Notes: generated by a model not told the origin, from the letters alone. DNA of 64,000 nucleotides from Propionibacterium sp. (GCA_012517405.1 JAAYVB010000008.1:107807-171806); one strand, 5' to 3'. Positions 25,651 through 35,090 are shown, counted from the stretch's first letter. A program made the numbers and translations.

Positions 25651-26301
25651 GTGGACTTCGCCCAGTTCCTGATCAGACGCAGCGATGACTTCATCGCACT
25701 CGGACTCGCACACGCCGCAGTGGTCGCGGTGTCCGTTCTCTTCGCATCCGCCATCGGCATCCTGCTCGGGGTGCTGACCTATCAACGTCCGCGGGCGCGC
25801 GACTTCGTCCTCGCCGTTACCGGCGCCATGCTGACGATCCCGTCGTTCGCACTGTTCATCTTGTTGATGGCGCCGCTCGGGCTGGGTTCGCGCCCGGTCA
25901 TCGTGGCGCTCACGATGTACGGGCTGATGCCAGTCGTCCGCAATACCGTTGCCGGTCTGAGCGGTGTCGATCCGGCGATCGTCGAGGCCGCCAAGGGCAT
26001 GGGGCTGACCCGCACCCAGCGGCTGCTGCGCATCGAGTTCCCGCTGGCTTGGCCGGTGGTCATCACCGGCATCCGGGTGACGACCCTGGTGCTGCTCGGC
26101 ATCGCCGCGGTCGGCGACATCGTCAACGGGCCCGGCTACGGCGCGCTGATCTTCACCGGGCTCTACCGAGTGGGCACCCCGGTTGCGGTCAATCTGGTCC
26201 TGGCGGGGATGCTCGGCGTGGTCCTGCTGGCGATCCTCTTCGACCTGTTCTTCCGCCTGATCGGTCGGCTGACCACATCCAAGGGGCTGCGTCATGACTA
26301 G
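25651..26301 (+). CDS. Compatible-solute ABC transporter permease (OpuCB-like)
   Basis: A permease of about 216 residues with five or six membrane helices and the BPD EAA loop AKGMGLTRTQRLLRIEFPLA. It is first of a four-gene operon for a glycine betaine / choline / carnitine type importer. The GTG at 25651 is chosen because AGGGGGT lies just upstream; the frame extends about 32 codons further into sequence that looks non-coding. Its stop overlaps the ATPase start by eight bases. Confidence 0.88.
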   Translation: MDFAQFLIRRSDDFIALGLAHAAVVAVSVLFASAIGILLGVLTYQRPRARDFVLAVTGAMLTIPSFALFILLMAPLGLGSRPVIVALTMYGLMPVVRNTVAGLSGVDPAIVEAAKGMGLTRTQRLLRIEFPLAWPVVITGIRVTTLVLLGIAAVGDIVNGPGYGALIFTGLYRVGTPVAVNLVLAGMLGVVLLAILFDLFFRLIGRLTTSKGLRHD

Positions 26302-27478
26302 CCAGAAACCCGCCACGGACGTCATGATCCGCCTCGAGGCGCTGACCAAACGCTATCCGGGGCAGCAGACCAACGCCGTCGACTCGCTCGACCTCGACAT
26401 CCACACCGGCGAGATCGTGGTGCTCGTCGGCCCATCCGGCTGCGGCAAGACCACCACGATGAAGATGATCAACCGCATCATCGAGCCCACCTCGGGACGC
26501 ATCGTGCTCGGTGGTGAGGACGTCACCACCACCAACCCCGATCTGCTGCGCCGCCGCATCGGCTACGTCATTCAGCAGATCGGGCTGTTTCCGCACATGA
26601 CCATCGGTGAGAATATCGCCACCGTCCCCAAGCTGCTCGGCTGGGACAAGCGACGCATCGCGGCGCGGGTGGACGAACTGCTCGAACTCGTCGGGATGCC
26701 ACCCGCCGATTTCCGCGACCGCTACCCCAATCAGCTGTCCGGCGGCCAGCAGCAGCGCATCGGCGTCGCCCGGGCCCTGGGCGGTGATCCCGAGGTCATG
26801 CTGATGGACGAGCCGTTCGGCGCCATCGACCCGCTCACCCGCGACCGGCTGCAGAACGAACTGTTGCGGCTGCAGGACGAGGTGCACAAAACCATCGTCT
26901 TCGTCACCCACGACATCGATGAGGCGATCAAGCTCGGCGACCGGATCGCGATCCTGCGTGAGGGCTCGCGGATCGCCCAGTACGACACCCCCGAGCAGAT
27001 CCTCACCGCCCCGGCCAACACCTTCGTCTCCGATTTCATCGGCAGCGGCGCGTCCCTGAAACGGCTCGACCTGACCAGGGTGAGCGACATCACGTTGCGC
27101 GCCTGGCCCGCCGTGCGCTTCGACACCGACCGGCAGACCGCGCTCGACAAGCTGCGCGGCGTCTCCGAGAGCACCTTGCTGGTGCTGGACGCCAACGGCA
27201 CCCCGGTGCGATGGGTCAATGCGGACGATCTGCTGCGTCCGGACGGAAGGCCACTCGATCAGATCGGTCTGCCGGCCAGCCCCGCGGTTGACCTGCGGGC
27301 CACCTTGAGTGACGCGTTGAACGAGCTCATCGCCGCCCGCTTCGCGGTGAGCATCGTCGTCGACGATCATGGCGTCTTTCAGGGCGTGGTCGACATCGAA
27401 CAGATCAACGAGGCGATCCAGGAGATGCGCGCCGCCGCCGTCCAACAGGCCAGGGCCGGGCTGGAGGACGAATCATGA
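26294..27478 (+). CDS. Compatible-solute ABC transporter ATPase with CBS domains (OpuCA-like)
   Basis: A 394-residue ATPase: Walker A GPSGCGKTT, signature LSGGQQQR, Walker B VMLMDEPFGAID, H-loop VTHDIDEA. The roughly 110 C-terminal residues form a CBS-type regulatory module (about 275-385). In OpuA/OpuC systems CBS domains tune transport to ionic strength or c-di-AMP; which applies here is not visible. It overlaps both flanking permease genes by a few bases, so it is translationally coupled to them. Confidence 0.92.
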   Translation: MTSQKPATDVMIRLEALTKRYPGQQTNAVDSLDLDIHTGEIVVLVGPSGCGKTTTMKMINRIIEPTSGRIVLGGEDVTTTNPDLLRRRIGYVIQQIGLFPHMTIGENIATVPKLLGWDKRRIAARVDELLELVGMPPADFRDRYPNQLSGGQQQRIGVARALGGDPEVMLMDEPFGAIDPLTRDRLQNELLRLQDEVHKTIVFVTHDIDEAIKLGDRIAILREGSRIAQYDTPEQILTAPANTFVSDFIGSGASLKRLDLTRVSDITLRAWPAVRFDTDRQTALDKLRGVSESTLLVLDANGTPVRWVNADDLLRPDGRPLDQIGLPASPAVDLRATLSDALNELIAARFAVSIVVDDHGVFQGVVDIEQINEAIQEMRAAAVQQARAGLEDES

Positions 27479-28260
27479 GCGTGGAGGCAGGCAGTCAGGT
27501 CGTCCTGACCAAGCCGGTTCGCCAACCCGGGCAGCGCCGCTCGCTCGGCAGCTATCTGGCGATGCCGCTGATCCTGGCGGCGATCTGTCTGGCGATGTAT
27601 CTCTACGTGGCGACCAAGGATCTGGATTCGATCGAGGCCCGCGCGCTGAGTTCGCAGCGGTTGGGAACAGCGTTGTGGCAGCACATCCAGCTGACCGTGG
27701 TCTCGACCGCGCTGACCCTGATCATTGCGGTTCCACTAGGGGTATTACTGACCCGCGGATTCATGCGGCGGGTGCAGCCGGTGCTGATCACGGTGCTGAC
27801 GCTGGGCCAGGCGATCCCGACGATCGCGATCCTGGTGCTGCTGGCGGTGGCTTTCCTCTTCCTGGGGTTCGAGGCGGCGATCGTCGGGCTGGTCGCCTAT
27901 GCGATCGTCCCGGTGCTGCTGAACACCATGGTGGGGTTGGATCAGGTCGACCGCGCGGTGCTGGAGGCCGGCCGCGGCATGGGCATGTCGAGTTGGACCG
28001 TCTTGTGGCGCCTCGAACTGCCGCTGGCGGTCCCGGTGATTCTGGCCGGCATCCGCACGGCGCTGGTCATCAATGTGGGCACCGCGGCGCTGGTGACCTA
28101 TATCAACGCGGGCGGCCTGGGCGACATCATCGTCGCCGGGCTGTCCACGAACCGATTCACCATCCAGATCGTCGGGGCCGGCCTGACCGCTGTGCTCGCG
28201 CTGGCCGTCGACTATCTGGCTGGGATCGCCGAGGATCTGCTGCGTCCGCGTGGGCTGTGA
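27475..28260 (+). CDS. Compatible-solute ABC transporter permease (OpuCD-like)
   Basis: A 261-residue second permease of the importer, with a longer cytoplasmic N-terminus and a distinct extracytoplasmic loop (TKDLDSIEARALSSQRLG) before the six-helix BPD domain. The EAA loop is GRGMGMSSWTVLWRLELPLA. It forms a heterodimer with the permease encoded two genes upstream. The start ATG overlaps the ATPase stop (ATGA). Confidence 0.9.
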   Translation: MSVEAGSQVVLTKPVRQPGQRRSLGSYLAMPLILAAICLAMYLYVATKDLDSIEARALSSQRLGTALWQHIQLTVVSTALTLIIAVPLGVLLTRGFMRRVQPVLITVLTLGQAIPTIAILVLLAVAFLFLGFEAAIVGLVAYAIVPVLLNTMVGLDQVDRAVLEAGRGMGMSSWTVLWRLELPLAVPVILAGIRTALVINVGTAALVTYINAGGLGDIIVAGLSTNRFTIQIVGAGLTAVLALAVDYLAGIAEDLLRPRGL

Positions 28261-28329
28261 GGTTCGCGGGGGCGCCCGACCCGGCGATCGGCAGGGCAGA
28301 ACACACATCGGTGAGAAGGAGGAGGAAGA

Positions 28330-29256
28330 ATGAATAGACGTAGTGCATGGGTCGCTGGGGGTCTGGCCGTGCTGCTCGCTGTGGCCGCCTGCGGCGGGTC
28401 CGGCGGGGGCGGCGGGTCGGATGGACCGCTGGCGGGCGCCCGATTGACTGCAGGCTCGAAGGAGTTCACCGAACAGCTCATCCTCGCCAACATCACCGCC
28501 TTGGCGTTGGAGGATGCCGGTGCCCAGGTGGCCGACCAGACCGGTATCTCGGGTACGGCGACCGTTCGGGCGGCGCTGGTCAACGGCGAGATCGACTTCT
28601 ACTGGGAGTACACGGGCACCGCCTGGGTGCAGATTCTGGGCCACACCACCGAGGATGTGCCGAGCAATCTGTTCGAAGTGGTGTCCGAGCAGGACGCCGC
28701 GAACGGCATCGCCTGGCTGGATCCGGCGCCGTTCGAGAACGCCTACCGGATCGCCGCGGCACGCACGTTCGCCGCAGCCAACGGGCTGTCGACGATGTCC
28801 GATGTGGCGAGGTTCGTGCAGGCCAATCCGGCGCAGGGACGCATCTGCGCGGCCAGCGAGTTCATTAACCGCGATGACGGGCTGCCCGGGCTGGAGAAGG
28901 CCTACGGCTTCACGTTCAGCTCGGTGGTCGAACTCGATCTCAATCTGATCTACAGCCAGGTCGGCAATACCTGCGAGTTCGGCGAGGTCTTCTCCACCGA
29001 TGCACGGATCATCTCGAACGATCTGCTGGTGCTCGAGGACGATCAGGACTTCTTCGTCCCCTATGCCGGAGCACTGACGCTGCGGCAGGAGACGCTGGAC
29101 CAGTACCCGGCGATCGCCGAGATCATGGCCCCGATCAGCAAGGAACTGACCGATGACGTGGTCACCCAGTTGAACGGACGCGTCGACAACGACGGCGAAG
29201 AGCCCCGCGATGTCGCGAGAGACTGGCTGGTCGAGCAGGGATTCATCGCCGGCTGA
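28330..29256 (+). CDS. Glycine betaine/choline-type substrate-binding lipoprotein (OpuCC-like)
   Basis: A 308-residue solute-binding lipoprotein. The signal MNRRSAWVAGGLAVLLAVAA ends in the lipobox AACG and is followed by a Gly-rich linker. The OpuAC-type domain begins with LTAGSKEFTEQLILANITAL, and IDFYWEYTGTAW carries aromatic residues typical of the quaternary-amine cage. It completes the importer and is preceded by GAAGGAGG. Its 3' end overlaps the convergent copper ATPase gene by 14 bp. Known relatives bind betaine, choline, carnitine or ectoine. Confidence 0.92.
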   Translation: MNRRSAWVAGGLAVLLAVAACGGSGGGGGSDGPLAGARLTAGSKEFTEQLILANITALALEDAGAQVADQTGISGTATVRAALVNGEIDFYWEYTGTAWVQILGHTTEDVPSNLFEVVSEQDAANGIAWLDPAPFENAYRIAAARTFAAANGLSTMSDVARFVQANPAQGRICAASEFINRDDGLPGLEKAYGFTFSSVVELDLNLIYSQVGNTCEFGEVFSTDARIISNDLLVLEDDQDFFVPYAGALTLRQETLDQYPAIAEIMAPISKELTDDVVTQLNGRVDNDGEEPRDVARDWLVEQGFIAG

Positions 29257-31459
29257 CGGCTTGCTGGCTGTTGGTCGTCCCCAGATAGCGCGCAGTGCTG
29301 CTCGCCGGACGCAGATCGATGCGGCGTAGCAGCTGCGCGTTCAGGGCTACCACAACGGTGGATGCCGACATCAGGATGGCTCCGACGCTCATCGGCAGCA
29401 CGAATCCGATCGGCGCCAGCACGCCGGCGGCCAGCGGCACGGCGATGAGATTGTAGCCGGCCGCCCACCACAGGTTCTGCTGCATCTTGCGGTAGCTGGC
29501 ACGCGACAGCTCGATCACCGACAGCACCGACCGCGGATCCGAGCTGGCCAGCACGACCCCGGCCGTGCCGATCGCGACATCGGTGCCGGCGCCGATCGCG
29601 ATGCCAACGTCGGCCTGAGCCAGCGCGGGTGCGTCGTTGACGCCGTCTCCGACCATCGCGACCCTGTATCCGACGGCCTGCAGTCCCGAGATCTTGGAGG
29701 CCTTCTCCTCCGGGCGGACACCCGCGAAGACCTGATCGATGCCCAGTTCGTCGGCGACGGTCTCGGCCACCGACTGGGCATCACCGGTGATCATCACCAC
29801 CTGCACACCGGCGGCGTGCAGCGCATCGACGGCGTCGCGCGATTCGGGCCGGATCTCGTCGGCCAGCCGCAGCGCACCGATCACCTGGCCGTCGACGACG
29901 ACGTGCACCACGGTGGAGCCCGCGGCGTCCCAATCGGCGGTGCCGGTCAGCGGATCGAGGCCGTGCTGCTCAAGCAGGTGCGGTCCGCCGACCTCGACGG
30001 TGCGGCCGTCAACGGTCGCCTTCACCCCGACCGCAGGCGAGGACGAGAAGTCGCTTGCCGCAGGCAGATCGGGCTGGTGGTCGTGGGCGGCTGCGACGAT
30101 CGCCTTCGCGAGCGGATGCTCGCTGGCCGATTCGGCCGCGGCAGCCAGGGTCAGGACGTCGTCCTTGGTCTGGCCTGCGGCGATCTCGACGGCGGTAAGG
30201 GCTGGTTCGCCCTTGGTCAGCGTCCCCGTCTTGTCGAAGACGACGACGTCGATGTTGCGCATCGACTCCAGCGCCAGCCGGTCGGTGATCAGGACGCCGC
30301 CGCGGGCGGCGCGTTCGGTGGCGATCGAGACGACCAGGGGAATCGCCAGTCCCAGAGCGTGCGGGCAGGCGATGACCAGCACGGTGATCGCGCGGATCAC
30401 CGCCTGATCGGGAGCGTCCAGCAGTAGCCAGACCGTCGCGGTGATCGCAGCGGCGCCGAGCGCGTACCAGAACAGCAGCGCGGCGGCCCGGTCGGCGATC
30501 CGCTGGGCCCGGGACGAGGACGACTGCGCGTCGGCGACCAGCTTCTGGATGCCGGCCAGCGCGGTGTCGTTGCCGGTGGCGGTGACCCGGATACGCAGGC
30601 CCGAATCGGTGGCGATGGTGCCGGCCACGACATGGTCGCCGACGCCGCGGGCGACAGCGCGCGATTCGCCGGTGATCATCGACTCGTCCATGCTGGCCGA
30701 GCCGTCGACGATAGTGCCGTCGGCCGGGACCGATCCTCCTGGGCGGACGATGACGATGTCGTCCATCTGGAGATCACTAGGGGAGACGGAGACGGGTTTG
30801 TCGTCGACGAGCTTCTCGGCCTGATCGGGCAGCAGGGCTGCCAGCGAGTCGAGAGCTGAGGAGGTCTGGGCCAGTGAGCGCATCTCGATCCAGTGGCCGA
30901 GCAGCATGATGACCACCAGCAGGGCAAGCTCCCACCAGAAGCTGAGTTCGGCGTCGAGCAGGGTGAGGGTGGCGCCCCAGGAGGCGAGGAATGCGACGGT
31001 GATCGCCAGGCCGATCAGCAGCATCATGCCGGGTTTGCGGGAGCGGATCTCCGAGACGGCGCCGCTCAGGAACGGACGGCCGCCCCACACGTAGATGACG
31101 GTGCCGAGGATGGGGGAGATCCAGGCGACCCAGCCGGCGGCGGGCAGGTGGTAGCCGAGCAGATGGGCGAACATCTCGTCGAAGGCGACCGTGGGGATCG
31201 CCAGGGCCAGCATGATCCAGAACAGTCTGCGGAACTGCGCGACGTGGTGGGCATGGCCGCCGTGCATGTCATGGCCGCTCATCCCTGGCATGCCGGCCAT
31301 GTCGTGGTCGTGCATGTCGTGATCGGCCATGTCGTGGCCGTGCATCTCGTGGTTGTGATCGCTGTGGGGCTGGTGGTCGTGCGCGCCCGTCATGCCGGCC
31401 ATCTGCATCCCGGCCATGTCGTGGTTGTGCGTCTCTTGCCGCGATTCGTGACTCGCCAT
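29243..31459 (-). CDS. copB: Heavy-metal P1B-type ATPase, CopB-like copper exporter
   Basis: A 738-residue heavy-metal pump. The N-terminus (about residues 1-85) is rich in His and Met (HDMAGMQMAGM, HSDHNHEMHGHDM, GGHAHH) in place of a CxxC metal-binding domain. The membrane metal site is CPH (VIACPHALGLAIPLV), characteristic of CopB-type pumps; phosphorylation Asp is D409 in FDKTGTLT, and the hinge is MVGDGVNDAPALA. CopB-type pumps export copper or silver. The start lies only 19 bases from the start of the divergent nitrilase gene. No adjacent CsoR or chaperone gene is seen. Confidence 0.92.
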   Translation of the reverse strand: MASHESRQETHNHDMAGMQMAGMTGAHDHQPHSDHNHEMHGHDMADHDMHDHDMAGMPGMSGHDMHGGHAHHVAQFRRLFWIMLALAIPTVAFDEMFAHLLGYHLPAAGWVAWISPILGTVIYVWGGRPFLSGAVSEIRSRKPGMMLLIGLAITVAFLASWGATLTLLDAELSFWWELALLVVIMLLGHWIEMRSLAQTSSALDSLAALLPDQAEKLVDDKPVSVSPSDLQMDDIVIVRPGGSVPADGTIVDGSASMDESMITGESRAVARGVGDHVVAGTIATDSGLRIRVTATGNDTALAGIQKLVADAQSSSSRAQRIADRAAALLFWYALGAAAITATVWLLLDAPDQAVIRAITVLVIACPHALGLAIPLVVSIATERAARGGVLITDRLALESMRNIDVVVFDKTGTLTKGEPALTAVEIAAGQTKDDVLTLAAAAESASEHPLAKAIVAAAHDHQPDLPAASDFSSSPAVGVKATVDGRTVEVGGPHLLEQHGLDPLTGTADWDAAGSTVVHVVVDGQVIGALRLADEIRPESRDAVDALHAAGVQVVMITGDAQSVAETVADELGIDQVFAGVRPEEKASKISGLQAVGYRVAMVGDGVNDAPALAQADVGIAIGAGTDVAIGTAGVVLASSDPRSVLSVIELSRASYRKMQQNLWWAAGYNLIAVPLAAGVLAPIGFVLPMSVGAILMSASTVVVALNAQLLRRIDLRPASSTARYLGTTNSQQAVSRR

Positions 31460-31478
31460 GCTGCCACGCTATGTCGTG

Positions 31479-32540
31479 ATGGCCGACAATAAAGAGGTGA
31501 CTGAACTGTTCGAGGCTCGGAGTTCCGCTGTGGTCGAGACAAATCCGCCGCGTGATGGTGGCGAATCTGCTCCGCGTGACGACGACGCCGAGACCCTGGC
31601 GGCTGAATCTGGCGAGCGCCTGCGGATCGCGCTGGCACAGCTGAGTGCCGGCCTCGATCCGGCCGAGAACCTGACCGCCATCACTGAACAGATCGCAGCA
31701 GCCGGCGAGGCCGGGGCCGCACTGGTCGTCTTCCCGGAGGCCGCGATGGCCTGCTTTTCCGCCACGCTGGCGGAGGTGGCTCAGCCCCTCGATGGTCCGT
31801 TCGCCTCGGGGGTGCGGGCCGCCGCGGCGGCCGCCGGCGTCATCGCGGTTGTGGGCATGTTCACCCCGGCGTCAGGTTCTGAGACAGCCGACGTATCACT
31901 GGATCGCTCCGGGGAGATGGTCGCCCCGGCCTCGGGGACTGGTGTCCTCGGCGCGCCGGAGGATGAGCTTGGCGAGGCCGTCGCCCCGGCCCCAGATTCC
32001 CGCGTGCACAACACCTTGCTGATCACCGGACCGGGCATCGAAACCCACTATGACAAGGTGCATCTCTACGATGCGTACGGCTCGCAGGAGTCCGCCACCG
32101 TCGCCCCGGGGAAGTCACTGGTGACCATTGATGTCCTCGGCACGCGCATCGGATTCGCCACCTGCTACGACCTACGGTTCCCTGATCAGTTCACCGAACT
32201 GGGGCGCCGCGGCGCGCAGCTCGTGGTTGTGCCTGCCTCGTGGGCGGACGGCCCGGGCAAGTTCGAGCAGTGGGATGTGCTCACCCGCGCCCGCGCGATG
32301 GACTCCCAGGCATTCCTGGCCGCCTGCGATCAGGCCTGGACACCGCCCCAGGGGGCGATCGCTCTGGGCATCGGACACAGTCGGGTGGTCGATCCCTATG
32401 GCAAGCTCGTCGGAGCACTCAATGGTGATGCCGGAATGCTGATCGTCGACATCGACCTCACTACGGTAGACGAAGCCCGCCGACAGCTCCCGATTCTCTC
32501 CAGCGGCTCCCTGACCAGTGCCCACGGTGACTCCAACTGA
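31479..32540 (+). CDS. Carbon-nitrogen hydrolase (nitrilase superfamily) with an inserted acidic loop
   Basis: A hydrolase of about 350 residues of the omega-amidase/Nit2-like group. The catalytic triad is visible: Glu in VVFPEAAMAC, Lys in YDKVHLYDAYG, Cys in GFATCYDLRFPD. Two oddities stand out. There is a low-complexity N-terminal extension of about 45 residues before the first strand (RLRIALAQLSAG). There is also an Ala/Pro/Glu-rich insertion of roughly 45 residues between AVVGMFTP and RVHNTLLITGPG, where relatives have a few residues. The start is uncertain: ATG 31479 is used, 19 bases from the divergent copB start. Confidence 0.82.
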   Translation: MADNKEVTELFEARSSAVVETNPPRDGGESAPRDDDAETLAAESGERLRIALAQLSAGLDPAENLTAITEQIAAAGEAGAALVVFPEAAMACFSATLAEVAQPLDGPFASGVRAAAAAAGVIAVVGMFTPASGSETADVSLDRSGEMVAPASGTGVLGAPEDELGEAVAPAPDSRVHNTLLITGPGIETHYDKVHLYDAYGSQESATVAPGKSLVTIDVLGTRIGFATCYDLRFPDQFTELGRRGAQLVVVPASWADGPGKFEQWDVLTRARAMDSQAFLAACDQAWTPPQGAIALGIGHSRVVDPYGKLVGALNGDAGMLIVDIDLTTVDEARRQLPILSSGSLTSAHGDSN

Positions 32541-32587
32541 CGGGCTGATGTACGTCCCGCCCGCCAGTCGGCCCCCACGGCCAGCGC

Positions 32588-32626
32588 GGGTCTGGTTATC
32601 CGCGACGTGTGCAGACAATCCGACCC
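32588..32626. repeat. Family A 39-bp palindrome, copy 1 (degenerate)
   Basis: Arms GGGTCTGGTTATCCGC and GCAGACAATCCGACCC around a 7-base loop, 48 bp after the nitrilase stop. Same length and arm/loop layout (16-7-16) as four other copies in the window, but with several stem mismatches. The 32541-32833 gap holds nothing else I recognise. Confidence 0.75.
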
Positions 32627-32833
32627 AAGTTTGGGGCCCAGCCAGCTGGCGGGGCTGAAACAGCCTCGAACGCCGGGATCAGCGGCCAGCCATAGCGACG
32701 GCAGACCGAGCAACGCACCCGAGAACGCCAATGAACCCTCCGAAATCCTTCGCAATCTTCTCAATGTCGCCGAGTTATCCACAGAAACAGCGAGGGGGAT
32801 TGCGAATCCTGCTGCATCGGCGAGACTCGTCGC

Positions 32834-33757
32834 ATGGCAACCCACCCGGCAATCCCCGACCGGCTGATGGAGCTGGCGCGCGCCCAGGCCGGTGTACTCC
32901 TCTGGGATCAGATCAGGCACTGTGGCCTGTCCGAGAGGACCGTCCACCGGCTCGTCCACGATGGATTCTGGACCCGCCTCGCTCGCGGGGTCTACCTGAC
33001 GCACTGCCTCGCGCCCGACTGGTTGTCGCTGGCATGGGCCGGATACTTCGTCGCCGGTGACGAAGCCGCAATCGGAGGGCAGGCGGCGCTGAAGCTGGCC
33101 CACATCATCGACGACGCCGACCTGCCCATACCTATCGTCCTTCCGCACACGAGCCCGCATCGGGTAAGCACGAGTTGGTGGTCGTTTACGCGCACGCGAG
33201 TGCCGTTCCGCACGATGGGCGACCTCCCGCGGTTGAGAACCGAAAGAGCGATCATCGACCTGTGTGCCGCTGATCCTGATCGATCCGCCCACTGGGTGAC
33301 CCTGGCCGCGGGAAGCCGCAAGGCCAGCGTGCAACGGATGCGCGAAGAACTGGATGCGATGCCTCAGTGCGCCGCGCGCAGGCAACTGACCGAGCTGCTG
33401 GCCGATGCCGGCACGGGCATTCACAGCCCGCTCGAACTGGTCTATCTACGCGACGTCGAGCGGGCCCACGGCATGGCCCCGGGCCGCAGGCAGGTGCGCA
33501 GTGGCAGCTACATCCGCGACGTCTACTACGACGAAGGCCTGATCGTCGAGCTCGACGGAAGGACCGGCCACGAGGGAGTCGGCGCGTTCCGTGATATGGA
33601 TCGGGACAACTACCACACCATGCAGGGGAGACCGACGTTGCGTTACGGGTGGGAACAGTGCCACGGCACGCCTTGCCGGACGTTCCGCGAAGTGGCCGAG
33701 ATGCGTCACTCATTGGGCTGGACCGGGGACATCAAGAGGTGCAGACGCTGCCGTTGA
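32834..33757 (+). CDS. AbiEi-antitoxin-like winged helix fused to DUF559-type nuclease-like domain
   Basis: A 307-residue protein. The N-terminal 90 residues match the AbiEi antitoxin DNA-binding segment (GVLLWDQIRHCGLSERTVHR and GFWTRLARGVYLTH). The C-terminal part (about 215-305) resembles DUF559/Vsr-like PD-(D/E)XK folds, with VELDGRTGHEG followed by RDMDRDNYHTMQGRPTLRYG. This fusion is common in actinobacteria, usually without a partner AbiEii toxin, and none is adjacent here. Several Cys/His near the end (CHGTPCR; KRCRRC) might bind metal. Its role, whether regulator, orphan antitoxin or nuclease, is not established. Confidence 0.75.
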   Translation: MATHPAIPDRLMELARAQAGVLLWDQIRHCGLSERTVHRLVHDGFWTRLARGVYLTHCLAPDWLSLAWAGYFVAGDEAAIGGQAALKLAHIIDDADLPIPIVLPHTSPHRVSTSWWSFTRTRVPFRTMGDLPRLRTERAIIDLCAADPDRSAHWVTLAAGSRKASVQRMREELDAMPQCAARRQLTELLADAGTGIHSPLELVYLRDVERAHGMAPGRRQVRSGSYIRDVYYDEGLIVELDGRTGHEGVGAFRDMDRDNYHTMQGRPTLRYGWEQCHGTPCRTFREVAEMRHSLGWTGDIKRCRRCR

Positions 33758-33920
33758 GCCGCCTCGACGCGGCATGGGCGCATCGGAACCTCCCGGTCTC
33801 GCCGGTCCGCCGCTACTCAGGTGCGGCGCGGCGGCGATGCCCAGCTCCCGGCCGCACGCAACCTGCCGGATGTGGTGGCGACTGGTCAGTAGGGATGGCG
33901 GAGCCATCCGCGCGTGCCCG

Positions 33921-34859
33921 TCAGTCGGCGATACCGTCCGCCTGCCCAGCCGCCGCATGCCGGATGTGCCGCGCGATCAGCGTGTAGACCTCCCGGCATC
34001 GAGCGTCGTCGTCCAAGTCGTAGCCGTGGTCGGCTCCGGCGATCGTCCGGAACTCCACCAGGGCGCCCGCACCCGCGAGCCGGTCGGCGTACCTGCCGGC
34101 CTCGGCGGCGAGGATGTCGAACTCGGCGGCGATCACGACCGCGGGCGCGATCCCGTCCAGATCCGCGATATCGCCCGCGGCGGCCGGCGACACCAGCCGG
34201 TCGGCTCGCTGAGCGGGGTCAGGAACGTAGCTGGAGTCGAAGACCTCGCCCATCCACGGCCGCAGCTTCGGCCTGCGGATCACCGACCGCTTCGACCGCG
34301 CCGGCACGGTGAGATCCAGCACCGGATAGTGCAGCACCTGCAGCGACAGAGCGGGGCCGCCACGCTCCAGCGCCATCCGAGCCACCGCCGCGGCCAACGC
34401 TCCACCTGCGCTCTGGCCACCGATGGTGAGCCTGCTGCCGTCCCACCCGTGCTCCGCGCCATGCGCGGCGAGCCAGCTCGCGATCTCGTAGGCATGGTCC
34501 GGCGGATCCGGGAACCGATGCTGCGGAGCGAGCACATACTCGGCGTTGACCACCACCGATCCCGATGTGGCCGCGAGCAGGCGGCAGGCGGGATCGTCCA
34601 TCGTAGTCAGATCGAGCACGTACCCGCCGCCGTGCAGGTTGAGATGCACCGCGGGCACGCGGGCGTCCGTCTCGGGGCGATACACCATGGCGGTCGTCAG
34701 ACCGAACGATGTCGGGATCTGCAAGCTCTCCGTCCGCCCCGGATACTCCGGCAGGCGCACACGGGCACGCTCGGACGACCGGGCCGAGCCGAGCCGGACG
34801 CCCAGTTGCATGAGGCGGGCGACCCCGGCGGCCACCGGGCGAGCGGAGAAGATCGACAT
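33921..34859 (-). CDS. Alpha/beta hydrolase, hormone-sensitive-lipase (HSL) family esterase
   Basis: An esterase of about 312 residues. The oxyanion-hole motif HLNLHGGGYVLD and nucleophile motif GGQSAGGAL (GxSxG) identify the HSL family; the C-terminal triad Asp is in VVIAAEFDIL and His in IAGADHGYDL. No signal peptide is evident at the chosen start. The start is uncertain: ATG 34859 (MSIFSARPV) fits the family length, while the frame runs on to 35033 through unlikely sequence. The substrate is unknown. Confidence 0.83.
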   Translation of the reverse strand: MSIFSARPVAAGVARLMQLGVRLGSARSSERARVRLPEYPGRTESLQIPTSFGLTTAMVYRPETDARVPAVHLNLHGGGYVLDLTTMDDPACRLLAATSGSVVVNAEYVLAPQHRFPDPPDHAYEIASWLAAHGAEHGWDGSRLTIGGQSAGGALAAAVARMALERGGPALSLQVLHYPVLDLTVPARSKRSVIRRPKLRPWMGEVFDSSYVPDPAQRADRLVSPAAAGDIADLDGIAPAVVIAAEFDILAAEAGRYADRLAGAGALVEFRTIAGADHGYDLDDDARCREVYTLIARHIRHAAAGQADGIAD

Positions 34860-35041
34860 GAAGCCGACTCTAGCGAGCGCGCCCATTCGAGGCTGTGCGG
34901 TCACGGGCGTGCGGCCCACAGCTAGCTCAGCCAGAGGCAAGCGGCTCGGCCGTGTTACGAAAGTCGTTCGAACCATTCGCGGACGATTGCGATGTGGACG
35001 GTGGCGCACGCAACAACCGAGTTCGTCCACCACCGACCAAA

Positions 35042-35090
35042 CGCTCGCCGTAAGGAAGTTTGACAGAAGCGAACTGCCTTACGGCGAGCG
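35042..35090. repeat. Family C palindromic intergenic element, copy 2
   Basis: A perfect 14-bp inverted repeat, CGCTCGCCGTAAGG (35042-35055) and CCTTACGGCGAGCG (35077-35090), with a 21-base centre that is itself partly complementary. It lies between the starts/ends of the esterase and SDR genes. The minus strand matches the element at 23152-23216. It could act as a terminator for neither neighbour (it lies upstream of the esterase and downstream of the SDR, 38 bp past the SDR stop), or as an RNA hairpin at the SDR 3' end. Confidence 0.7.
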
